In this document: piece by piece, positions 1-5,447 of the stretch | How the letters are laid out: each line of letters starts with the position of its first letter | How positions within the stretch are numbered: the stretch's first letter is position 1 | Assembly (NCBI GenBank): GCA_003229095.1 | Contig: QIHS01000363.1 | Coordinates: forward strand, 1 to 6,334 | From: Woeseia sp. | GTDB lineage: Bacteria > Pseudomonadota > Gammaproteobacteria > Steroidobacterales > Woeseiaceae | Reading direction: 5' to 3' | Length of the DNA: 6,334 nucleotides | The notes under the pieces: generated by a model | What the model saw: the letters and a program-made list of their open reading frames with translations, nothing else | Databases searched by the model: none | What the model was told of the DNA's origin: nothing | Program-made: the position numbers and the translations under genes

Positions 1-1483
1 CGTCAAACTGGTCTTTCAGGTAAAGAGACTCGGGTTGCAGGCGAATGGATTTGCCAATCTGCTCTTCGATTTCTGTCAGGCCATTGCTTTCTTCATCGAG
101 CAACAAGTCAATTACCTCCTGATGTGCAAGCACCAGAACACCATCAAACTCAAACTGCCTGTGCTGGCGAATAACTTCGCGGAATATCTCGAAGCAGACC
201 GTCTCTGCGGTCATAATGAAACCGCGAGCTTCACAATTTTCGCAGTCCTCACAAAGTACATGTTGCAAGCTCTCGCGCGTGCGCTTACGCGTCATTTCTA
301 TCAATCCGAGCGCTGACAGCGGCGTAATCTGATACTTCGCGTGATCGCGCGCCATCGATTGCTCCAGGACCTGCATCACGCGCTCCCGATGATCGGCTAC
401 TTCCATATCGATGAAGAAGTCGAGGATGATAATGCCTCCCAGATTCCTTAGACGCAGTTGCCGCGCAATCGTTACCGCGGCTTCGAGATTGGTCCGAAAG
501 ATCGTCTCTTCGAGGTTGCGGTGCCCTACATAGCCACCCGTATTAACATCTATAGTGGTCATCGCTTCCGTCTGGTCAATGATGACATACCCGCCTGATT
601 TTAAAGAAACACTTCTGCCAAGCGCCTTTTTAATCTCGTCTTCGGTCGCATGCAGATCGAAGATGGGCCGGCGCCGTTCGTAGAGTTCTAACATCGGTGT
701 CAGTTCAGGCAGGAAGCGCTCGGTAAAGGCCTGCATCTTCTCGAATACCGGCACCGAATCCACCAGGATGCGCTCCACATCGCTGCTCACCATGTCACGC
801 AGGACGCGAATCGGCAGTGACAAGTCCTCATGTACCAGTGATTTTGCCCTGGCCTTGCTGCACTGCAGCTGAACAGCGCTCCAGAGTTTGCGCAGGAACG
901 TCAGGTCAGCCCTCAATGCGTCGCGACTGACGCCCTCGGCAACCGTACGCACAATTACCCCGCCTGGCTCGTCGTCTTCAGCCAGTATTTCTTCCATGTC
1001 CGTGCGCAGCCGATCACGCTCCTGTTCACCCTCGATGCGGGTCGATATACCCACGCCGGAACTCAGCGGCAGCAATACCAGGAATCGCGAAGGCAAGGTC
1101 ATGAAGGTCGTCAATCGCGCCCCTTTTGTGCCCAGAGGGTCTTTCACGACCTGCACCAGAACCTCCTGGTTCTCGCGGATTAGCTCGCGAATATCCAGCA
1201 CTGCGGCCGTGCCGTTGCCATTGACAGGTTCATCCACCTGCGGCGGGGCAATGTCGGATGCATGCAGAAATGCGGTTCGCTCAAGGCCAATATCAATAAA
1301 TGCCGCCTGCATCCCCGGCAACACACGCGACACCCTGCCATTGTAGATGTTGCTGATCAGCCCGCGACGCCCGGCACGCTCGATGAAAATTTCCTGCAAG
1401 ACGCCATTTTCCAGCAGCGCCGCACGCACTTCACGGGGCGTGACGTTGATCAGGATTTCCTCTTTTGACGATGCCTCGGTCAT
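1..1483 (-). CDS. rng: Ribonuclease G (RNase E/G family), 3' end cut by window edge
   Basis: Single-strand-specific endoribonuclease that matures the 5' end of 16S rRNA and takes part in mRNA decay in the cytoplasm. Translation from ATG at 1483 stays open through 494 codons to the left edge. The last residues, LYLKDQFD, match the usual RNase G ending (QFDVV..), so only a few residues are missing; E. coli RNase G is 489 aa. Visible features: an S1 RNA-binding region at about 40-128 (SNIYNGRVSRVLPGMQAAF), then SGGYVIIDQTEAMTTIDVNT with metal ligand D312, then the second ligand D355, spaced 43 residues away as in RNase E. The zinc-link cysteines are C411, C414 and C417 (CEDCENC); the usual CPxC proline is absent. 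Oddity: the near-invariant DFIDM motif reads DFFIDM, with one extra Phe just after D355. The gene starts one base after the maf stop, which suggests translational coupling as the distal gene of the operon. Confidence 0.97.
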   Translation of the reverse strand, partial: MTEASSKEEILINVTPREVRAALLENGVLQEIFIERAGRRGLISNIYNGRVSRVLPGMQAAFIDIGLERTAFLHASDIAPPQVDEPVNGNGTAAVLDIRELIRENQEVLVQVVKDPLGTKGARLTTFMTLPSRFLVLLPLSSGVGISTRIEGEQERDRLRTDMEEILAEDDEPGGVIVRTVAEGVSRDALRADLTFLRKLWSAVQLQCSKARAKSLVHEDLSLPIRVLRDMVSSDVERILVDSVPVFEKMQAFTERFLPELTPMLELYERRRPIFDLHATEDEIKKALGRSVSLKSGGYVIIDQTEAMTTIDVNTGGYVGHRNLEETIFRTNLEAAVTIARQLRLRNLGGIIILDFFIDMEVADHRERVMQVLEQSMARDHAKYQITPLSALGLIEMTRKRTRESLQHVLCEDCENCEARGFIMTAETVCFEIFREVIRQHRQFEFDGVLVLAHQEVIDLLLDEESNGLTEIEEQIGKSIRLQPESLYLKDQFD

Positions 1484-1484
1484 A

Positions 1485-2066
1485 TCATTCCATGCTGCAC
1501 AATACGTTGATGCCCGCCCGGCCAAGCAAGGCCTGCGTCTCGTAGACGGGTAAGCCTACTACGCCTGAGTAGCTGCCCTTGATTGACTGGACAAAAATAC
1601 CGCCAAGTCCCTGAATTGCATAGCTCCCTGCCTTCCCTTGCGGCTCTCCACTTTGCCAGTAACTTTGCGCCTCATTTCGATGGATGTCCCGAAATCTGAC
1701 TTCGGTTAGCGACATTTCTGTGTCCAGCTCATTGCCGCTGCGGATGGCGACAGCGGTCAATACATGGTGTGTGCGGCCAGACAGTGCGGCAAGCATCGCC
1801 AGTGCATCATCTTGTGAAGTCGGTTTGCCAAAAATGCGTTCCCCGAGCACAACCACGGTGTCTGCGCCAAGAATTGGCAGTGATTTGTTCTTGCACGCTT
1901 GTGCCTTGCCGCCGGCCAGCCTCAGCACCAGCTCTCGTGCTGCCTCGCCCGGCCCGGGCGTCTCGTCGATATCCACGCCGGCAAAACTGAAGCGAATGCC
2001 CAGCGTCGTCAGAATATCCCGCCGACGCGCGGACGATGAGGCAAGATGCAGGTCGTGGTCAGGCAT
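1485..2066 (-). CDS. maf: Maf family nucleoside triphosphate pyrophosphatase (YhdE type, dTTP/UTP)
   Basis: Cytoplasmic house-cleaning enzyme that hydrolyses non-canonical or excess nucleoside triphosphates (dTTP/UTP in the YhdE subgroup) to monophosphate plus pyrophosphate. It was first described as a septum-formation inhibitor. It is 193 aa, and the E. coli paralogue is 197 aa. The N-terminal signature ASSSARRRDIL (9-19) corresponds to the family's ASASPRRREIL, with Pro replaced by Ala. Expected active-site residues are present: E35, K54, D69 in GADT (67-70) and K81 in GKP. The C-terminal part has GKAGSYAIQG and the GSYSGVVGLPVYET block typical of the YhdE group rather than the 7-methyl-GTP group (YceF); the substrate assignment is inference from these motifs. 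The ATG at 2066 lies two bases after the rlmH stop, and the TGA is one base before the rng start. Confidence 0.95.
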   Translation of the reverse strand: MPDHDLHLASSSARRRDILTTLGIRFSFAGVDIDETPGPGEAARELVLRLAGGKAQACKNKSLPILGADTVVVLGERIFGKPTSQDDALAMLAALSGRTHHVLTAVAIRSGNELDTEMSLTEVRFRDIHRNEAQSYWQSGEPQGKAGSYAIQGLGGIFVQSIKGSYSGVVGLPVYETQALLGRAGINVLCSME

Positions 2067-2068
2067 AC

Positions 2069-2539
2069 TTATTCACGGTGATATGGATGCCCTGTCGACA
2101 ATGACCAGGCGCGATAGATTTGTTCTGCAAACAGGACCCGCGCCAGGCCGTGCGGCAAAGTGAGCTTCGATAACGACCAGGAAAGATTCGCGCGCGCTGA
2201 CATTGCGCCACAAACACCATCGGGCCCACCAATGACAAACGCAATATCGGCACCGAGCGATTGCCAGCTATCAAGCTCCCGGGAGAATTCTTTGCTGGTG
2301 AATTGCCTGCCGCGCTCATCCAGCACAATGACGAACTCGGCGGGTTTTATCTTCGCCAGTATTTTTGTACCTTCGGCCTCTTTTGCTACCTCACCCGACG
2401 TCCCCTTGTTACGGCGCACGGTGCCACTGACTTCAAGGCGAAACTGCCATTGTCGTGGCAGCCGGGTCACGTATTCGTCAAACGCAGTATCGACCCAGCG
2501 CGGCTGTCGATCACCGACCGCTAGCAAACGAATGTGCAT
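2069..2539 (-). CDS. rlmH: 23S rRNA (pseudouridine(1915)-N(3))-methyltransferase RlmH
   Basis: SPOUT-class methyltransferase that uses S-adenosylmethionine to methylate N3 of pseudouridine 1915 in helix 69 of 23S rRNA, acting late on assembled 70S ribosomes. It is 156 aa (E. coli RlmH is 155 aa). Conserved blocks, in order: LDERGRQ (73-79), FVIGGPDG (101-108) forming part of the trefoil-knot cofactor site, LSKLTLPH (123-130), LFAEQIYRAW (136-145) and the terminal GHPYHRE (150-156), which carries the catalytic-site residues. The ATG at 2539 lies one base after the rsfS stop (TGAGATG), so initiation probably depends on rsfS translation. This makes the condition of rsfS relevant to RlmH output. 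No anomalies are visible in the gene itself. Confidence 0.97.
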   Translation of the reverse strand: MHIRLLAVGDRQPRWVDTAFDEYVTRLPRQWQFRLEVSGTVRRNKGTSGEVAKEAEGTKILAKIKPAEFVIVLDERGRQFTSKEFSRELDSWQSLGADIAFVIGGPDGVCGAMSARANLSWSLSKLTLPHGLARVLFAEQIYRAWSLSTGHPYHRE

Positions 2540-2540
2540 C

Positions 2541-2786
2541 TCAATTATCAGTCGCGGCGCGGCTTCTGGACGGGCTTAAAGACCAAAGTTTTTCGAGGTT
2601 ATAGAATTCCCGGACCCGCGGCAGCATAACGTGAACGAGCGCGTCGCCCAGGTCGAGCAAAACCCAATCGCTGCCATTCTCACCTTCTATGCCCAACGGA
2701 CGATGACCGGCCGCTTTGGCTTCGTCGGAAACCGCTTCGGCAAGTGCACGCACGTGTCGATTGGAGGTTCCACTCGCCACCACCAT
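2541..2786 (-). CDS. rsfS: Ribosomal silencing factor RsfS, body of the gene; N-terminus out of frame
   Basis: RsfS (DUF143/Iojap family) binds ribosomal protein uL14 on the large subunit and blocks subunit joining when nutrients run short. The open frame from ATG at 2786 gives 81 aa beginning MVVASGTSNRHVRALAEAV and ending in DLGDALVHVMLPRVREFYN followed by LEKLWSL, the family's usual C-terminal part. Family members are about 105-120 aa. Clear homology continues upstream in the same frame to about 2852 (EEGKAKDIVKLDVRKLTSVT followed by DYM), but that stretch has no ATG, GTG or TTG and is closed by TGA at 2855-2853. The only near-start codons there are ATT (2831) and CTG (2807). Initiation at 2786 would remove helix 1 and the first beta strand. 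The gene is therefore either a damaged version, one initiated at a rare codon, or an assembly error. The 3' end is intact and one base from rlmH. Confidence 0.8.
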   Translation of the reverse strand: MVVASGTSNRHVRALAEAVSDEAKAAGHRPLGIEGENGSDWVLLDLGDALVHVMLPRVREFYNLEKLWSLSPSRSRAATDN

Positions 2787-2841
2787 GTAGTCTGTGACGG
2801 AAGTCAGTTTGCGTACGTCGAGTTTGACAATGTCCTTTGCT

Positions 2842-2871
2842 TTACCTTCTTCTCAGTTTTTTACTGTTCAT
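2842..2871 (-). pseudogene. rsfS: Displaced 5' end of rsfS (original start codon and first codons)
   Basis: A short reading frame starts at ATG 2871 and encodes MNSKKLRRR before TAA (2844-2842). A purine-rich GGA lies 7 bases upstream of this ATG, a normal Shine-Dalgarno spacing. RsfS proteins of gammaproteobacteria commonly begin with MNSEKL-like residues, followed by about ten residues of helix 1 and then a KAKDI block. Here MNSKKL is followed almost at once, and in another frame, by EEGKAKDI. The distance from this ATG to the KAKD codons is 28 bases where about 51 would be expected. The simplest reading is a deletion of roughly 23-26 bases that both shortened helix 1 and shifted the frame. 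The deletion size rests on recalled family length. Confidence 0.6.
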
Positions 2872-2902
2872 TCATGCTTCCGTTTCAATTCAAATTTCAT
2901 AT

Positions 2903-3541
2903 TTATACTTGTTTATAGCAGTCACTTTTCACAATGACGTCGTTGACTGCGTCCGGCAATAAAAAGCGCGGATCCCGACCAACGGATACTAACTCACGAA
3001 TCTCCGACGACGAGATCTCGAGTTGCGTGACGTCGTGAACATAAATATGCCCGGCCTTCGCCTGATGCAGGTCGCTTATTCGATGCGTACCGCATTCTGC
3101 GAGCAATTCGCCCAACGGGCCCAAATCCGGCGCTCGCCAGCCAGGCCGATGGGCAACGACGATATGCCCGAGCTGCAGGATTTTCTGCCAGTGATACCAC
3201 TTTGGCAAGCCGAGAAATGCATCCATGCCGATAATGAGCCCAATCGACCTCTCCGGATGCTCTTCGCGCAATGCCAACAGCGTGTCCACCGAGTAGGACG
3301 GCCCCTCTCTTTGCAATTCGCGATCGTCAACGACGAATCCATCTTGCGCCTCGGTCGCCACACGAACCATTTCGAGACGTAAAGATGTGCTCGCAACAGG
3401 TGTGTCACGGTGCGGCGGATTGCCACATGGCATGAATCTTACTTCATCAAAACGCAACGCCTGTAACATTTCGAATGCGGTTCGCAGATGTCCATAATGA
3501 ATTGGATCAAACGTGCCACCAAAAATTCCCATGGGGCTCAT
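2903..3541 (-). CDS. nadD: Nicotinate-nucleotide adenylyltransferase NadD
   Basis: Transfers AMP from ATP to nicotinate mononucleotide, giving deamido-NAD+ and pyrophosphate; it is an essential step of NAD synthesis in the cytoplasm. The protein is 212 aa, the usual family length. Nucleotidyltransferase motifs are complete: GIFGGTFDPIHYGHL (5-19) with the ATP-binding HxGH-like element, PPHR (42-45), the YSVDTL block (83-88), GMDAFLGLPKWYHWQKI (105-121), and the C-terminal ISSSEIR (176-182), a variant of ISSTxIR. Two ATGs lie close together at 3541 and 3532; I chose the first because it follows the holA stop by 15 bases and has a GGA-containing stretch upstream, but the second is possible. The following junction to rsfS is an AT-rich gap of about 30 bases. 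Confidence 0.96.
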   Translation of the reverse strand: MSPMGIFGGTFDPIHYGHLRTAFEMLQALRFDEVRFMPCGNPPHRDTPVASTSLRLEMVRVATEAQDGFVVDDRELQREGPSYSVDTLLALREEHPERSIGLIIGMDAFLGLPKWYHWQKILQLGHIVVAHRPGWRAPDLGPLGELLAECGTHRISDLHQAKAGHIYVHDVTQLEISSSEIRELVSVGRDPRFLLPDAVNDVIVKSDCYKQV

Positions 3542-3556
3542 GTCAGGAAATTCCGT

Positions 3557-4576
3557 TCATGCCGCACGGCTCGCAGAGCCGCTGAGTTGCAGCACGATCC
3601 GCGTCGCAAGTTGCCAGGGATCTTCGCGGAGCTGGCCTTTGGCCGCCGCATCTGCTCGCCGCGCCAGTTGCAACAGTTCGTAAAAATCAGCTGCCCGGTG
3701 TCTGCCAATACACGCCCGAACCAGTGCCTGGCGGCTTTGCCATATGCGTTCTTTTTGCATGCCCGCACTCAACGACGTCCCGGTCCGAACTCCGTCAGAC
3801 AGGCCGGCAAGCGTACGCAGTTCGCGGGTTAACGCCCACATGACAATTACTGCATCGACACCCTCTGTTCTGACCCCCTGCAAAATGCGTATTGCCCGAG
3901 CAGCGTTGCCACTCACTGCCGCGTCAACGAGTTTGTACACATCAAATCGACTCGAATTGGCAACTGCAGCATCGGCTTCTGCAGCGCTCAGGGGTCCCTC
4001 ACCATGCAGCAACCGCAGTTTTTCTATTTCCTGTTGTGCTGCCAGCAGGTTGCCCTCTACCCGATCAGCTATCAGGCACACGGCGTCTCTGTCCGGCTGC
4101 AAGCCAACTCGTTTCATGCGTTCATTGATCCACGCAGGCAGATCACGAATAGCCACCGGCCAGATCTGTAGCAGCGCCCCGCTTGCCTCGAGCGCACTCA
4201 CCCACTTGGACTTTAGCCCCTGTTTGGCAATTTTTGGCGCACTCACGACAAATAACAAGTCGTCACCCGCGCGGCGCACAAAATCACATATCGCCGTACT
4301 GCCTTTTGTGCCCGGCTTGCCGGTTGGCATTTTCAATTCGACGATGCGTTTTTCCGCGAACAACGACAGACTGCCGCTCGCGCGATCCAGGTCTCCCCAG
4401 TCGAATCCGCTGGTTTGCACCAGGAGCTCCCGCGAATCGTATCCCTGTTCTTTGGCGGCTGCCCGGATGGCATCAAGCGCTTCATTCGCAGTCAGCACCT
4501 CGTCTCCGGTCACCAGGTAACAAGGCAACAGCTTCTTCTGCAAGTGAGCCGAAAGTTGATTCGCAGATAATTTCAT
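3557..4576 (-). CDS. holA: DNA polymerase III subunit delta (clamp loader)
   Basis: HolA is the clamp-loader subunit that opens the beta sliding clamp at primed sites during chromosome replication. From ATG 4576 the protein is 339 aa (E. coli delta is 343 aa). It begins MKLSANQLSAHL, followed by the expected PCYLVTGDE strand and loop (18-26). Further family blocks are LFAEKRIVELKMPTGKPG (72-89), FVVSAPK (109-115), VEGNLLAAQQEIEKLRLL (173-190) in domain II, and FDVYKLVDA (211-219) opening the C-terminal collar domain. An in-frame TTG at 4612 would add 12 residues containing three adjacent cysteines; I rejected it because homology begins at MKLS. No strong ribosome-binding site is visible upstream of the ATG. 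The usual gammaproteobacterial upstream partners leuS and lptE are not in this position. Confidence 0.94.
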   Translation of the reverse strand: MKLSANQLSAHLQKKLLPCYLVTGDEVLTANEALDAIRAAAKEQGYDSRELLVQTSGFDWGDLDRASGSLSLFAEKRIVELKMPTGKPGTKGSTAICDFVRRAGDDLLFVVSAPKIAKQGLKSKWVSALEASGALLQIWPVAIRDLPAWINERMKRVGLQPDRDAVCLIADRVEGNLLAAQQEIEKLRLLHGEGPLSAAEADAAVANSSRFDVYKLVDAAVSGNAARAIRILQGVRTEGVDAVIVMWALTRELRTLAGLSDGVRTGTSLSAGMQKERIWQSRQALVRACIGRHRAADFYELLQLARRADAAAKGQLREDPWQLATRIVLQLSGSASRAA

Positions 4577-4649
4577 GCAGCAACAGGCAAATGGATTTTC
4601 CGCGGGCGACAAATACTCGATAAACCGCGGCTGTTATAAACCATAATCG

Positions 4650-4910
4650 TCATGCCCCGGACAGCTGGTCCAACGCCACAGATTCCCCTTCAAGCAACAC
4701 CGGGATGCCGTCGTTGATCGGGTACATCGTCTTGCCGTCGTCCGTCACCAGCGCCTCCTTGAGGTTTGCTTTGAGCACGCCACCATCTCGATTGACCAGT
4801 TCGCCCGCCGCAATTGCCGAATTGACTGACGCAAGCAAGCCGCTGCGCGCTACTGAGAGACCTTTGTGAGTGACCGGGCAGCAGAGTATCGAAAGTAACT
4901 TCTTGTCCAT
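4650..4910 (-). CDS. Trm112 family protein (YcaR-like), extended variant lacking most zinc-ligand cysteines
   Basis: Small cytoplasmic protein of the Trm112/YcaR family. Eukaryotic Trm112 is an activating partner of methyltransferases; the bacterial role is poorly defined. From ATG 4910 it is 86 aa, longer than E. coli YcaR (60 aa). It starts MDKKLLSILCCPVTHKGL, matching the family's MDxxLLxILxCPxC opening, and has the typical NDGIPVLLEGE block (66-76). Classical members carry two CxxC-type zinc pairs; here the only cysteines are C10 and C11, and the second position of the first pair is Thr or His. An insert of about 25 residues (about 24-50) occupies the middle. An AGG ribosome-binding site lies 7 bases before the ATG; an in-frame TTG at 4940 is less likely. 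It is probably the first gene of the leftward cluster, 73 bases before holA. Confidence 0.87.
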   Translation of the reverse strand: MDKKLLSILCCPVTHKGLSVARSGLLASVNSAIAAGELVNRDGGVLKANLKEALVTDDGKTMYPINDGIPVLLEGESVALDQLSGA

Positions 4911-5058
4911 GGCAGTACCTATAAAATCCTTAAAATACAATATATTGTGTGTATTTTTGTTATGTTATATCATTTCACAGTTACGGCGTTCGGCGTATGT
5001 TTGAGTCGTGTTGAGTCGCGCTTACCGAACCACTTCATGAGCATAGCTGCACACGCCA
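4911..5058. promoter_or_regulatory. Divergent intergenic region between the Trm112-like and MerC-like genes
   Basis: These 148 bases separate two genes transcribed away from each other, so promoters for both directions should lie here. The part nearest the Trm112-like gene (about 4920-4980) is strikingly AT-rich compared with the GC-rich genes around it. It contains a perfect 12-base palindrome, ACAATATATTGT (4937-4948), and an imperfect 18-base palindrome (4959-4976). Several TATAAT-like hexamers are present in the AT-rich stretch, but I could not pair any one convincingly with a -35 element, so I assign no specific promoter. Confidence 0.4.
4959..4976. promoter_or_regulatory. Candidate Zur-like operator (imperfect palindrome)
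   Basis: The sequence GTTATGTTATATCATTTC is symmetric at 6 of 9 base pairs. It agrees at 15 of 18 positions with a GTTATGTTATAACATAAC-type zinc-uptake-regulator box as I recall it for gammaproteobacteria; its right arm, read on the minus strand, starts GAAATG as in enterobacterial Zur sites. Its centre lies about 57 bases upstream of the Trm112-like start and about 91 bases upstream of the MerC-like ATG, so it could act on either gene. Chance occurrence in an AT-rich spacer or a Fur-type site are real alternatives. Confidence 0.35.
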
Positions 5059-5139
5059 ATGGATAAAAGTTCCAGACAACCAGCAGTACTCGATAAGGTC
5101 GCGGTCGCGTTGTCCGGCCTGTGCCTGCTGCATTGCCTG
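5059..5139 (+). pseudogene. Out-of-frame N-terminus of the MerC-family gene
   Basis: From ATG 5059 the frame reads MDKSSRQPAVLDKVAVALSG and continues with LCLLHC, the typical N-terminal opening of MerC-domain proteins (a DK..V.LSGLCLLHC pattern with its paired cysteines). After the TGC at 5134-5136 the family-like sequence stops in this frame and resumes one base back in the frame of the next feature. The remainder of this frame is unrelated and closes near 5230. An in-frame TAG at 5044 fixes ATG 5059 as the earliest start. The original gene thus probably spanned 5059-5447 before its frame was broken. The ribosome-binding site here is weak. Confidence 0.7.
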
Positions 5140-5447
5140 TGGTCATCGTTGCGCTGCCTTTTCTCGGTCAGTTCGACGATGACCACCTGCACGCTGAGCT
5201 GCTGTTGTTTGTCATTCCTGTCAGCGTGATTGCGCTGACCAGCGGTTATCGGCGCCACGGCCGGATCAAGGTCATTTTGTCAGGCGCTGCCGGCCTGCTT
5301 ATTTTGACTCTGGGTGGCACGGTGGTTCACGATCTCTACGGCTCGATCGCCGATCGTCTGATGACAGTGACAGGATCGTTCGTACTTGCGTGGACGCACT
5401 ACCAGAACTTTCGGCTGGCGCGGAAGGATCTACGCTCAATTTCGTAA
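5121..5447 (+). CDS. MerC-family inner-membrane protein, main part (frame-broken gene)
   Basis: MerC-domain proteins are small inner-membrane proteins; the founding member transports mercury, while chromosomal versions have no firm role and may concern metal handling. The open frame from GTG 5121 gives 108 aa: PVVIVALPFLGQFDDDHLHA, a membrane segment LLLFVIPVSVIALTSGY (about 28-44), the basic loop RRHGRIK, a second segment VILSGAAGLLILTLGGTVV (about 51-69), and a third around MTVTGSFVLAWTHYQNF before a basic tail (RLARKDL). Conserved His residues at DDDHLHAE match the family. The family's first helix with its CLLHC motif is encoded just upstream in another frame, so the GTG is probably not the original start. 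The 3' end overlaps the convergent gene by 12 bases (5436-5447). Confidence 0.7.
   Translation: MPAALPVVIVALPFLGQFDDDHLHAELLLFVIPVSVIALTSGYRRHGRIKVILSGAAGLLILTLGGTVVHDLYGSIADRLMTVTGSFVLAWTHYQNFRLARKDLRSIS

Noticed and set aside
888..1346. A long plus-strand open frame inside the RNase G region.
   Set aside because: It is antisense to a continuous, fully recognisable rng frame and its product is a low-complexity Ser/Arg-rich translation with no family resemblance.
2842..2871. Programmed +1 frameshift at AGG-TAA joining MNSKKLRRR to the rsfS body.
   Set aside because: Even with the shift, the N-terminus would be about eight residues too short for helix 1, and no stimulatory element is visible; a deletion explains both the length and the frame.
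3744..4520. A 258-codon plus-strand open frame opposite holA.
   Set aside because: Its composition (Ser, Ala, Arg, Thr rich) is that of an antisense shadow, while the minus strand encodes clear HolA motifs throughout.
4577..4612. TTG start for holA giving an N-terminal extension with three consecutive cysteines.
   Set aside because: The family alignment begins at the internal ATG (MKLSANQL), and no clear ribosome-binding site supports the TTG.
4577..4649. Two CCGCGG copies between the Trm112-like gene and holA as a possible terminator hairpin.
   Set aside because: The stem would be only 6 base pairs with a loop of about 20 bases and no following T-run on the minus strand, so a terminator is not supported.
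5121..5139. Programmed -1 frameshifting in the MerC-like gene.
   Set aside because: There is no slippery heptamer at the frame switch, and the missing residues around HC-L-x-LP point to lost sequence rather than recoding.
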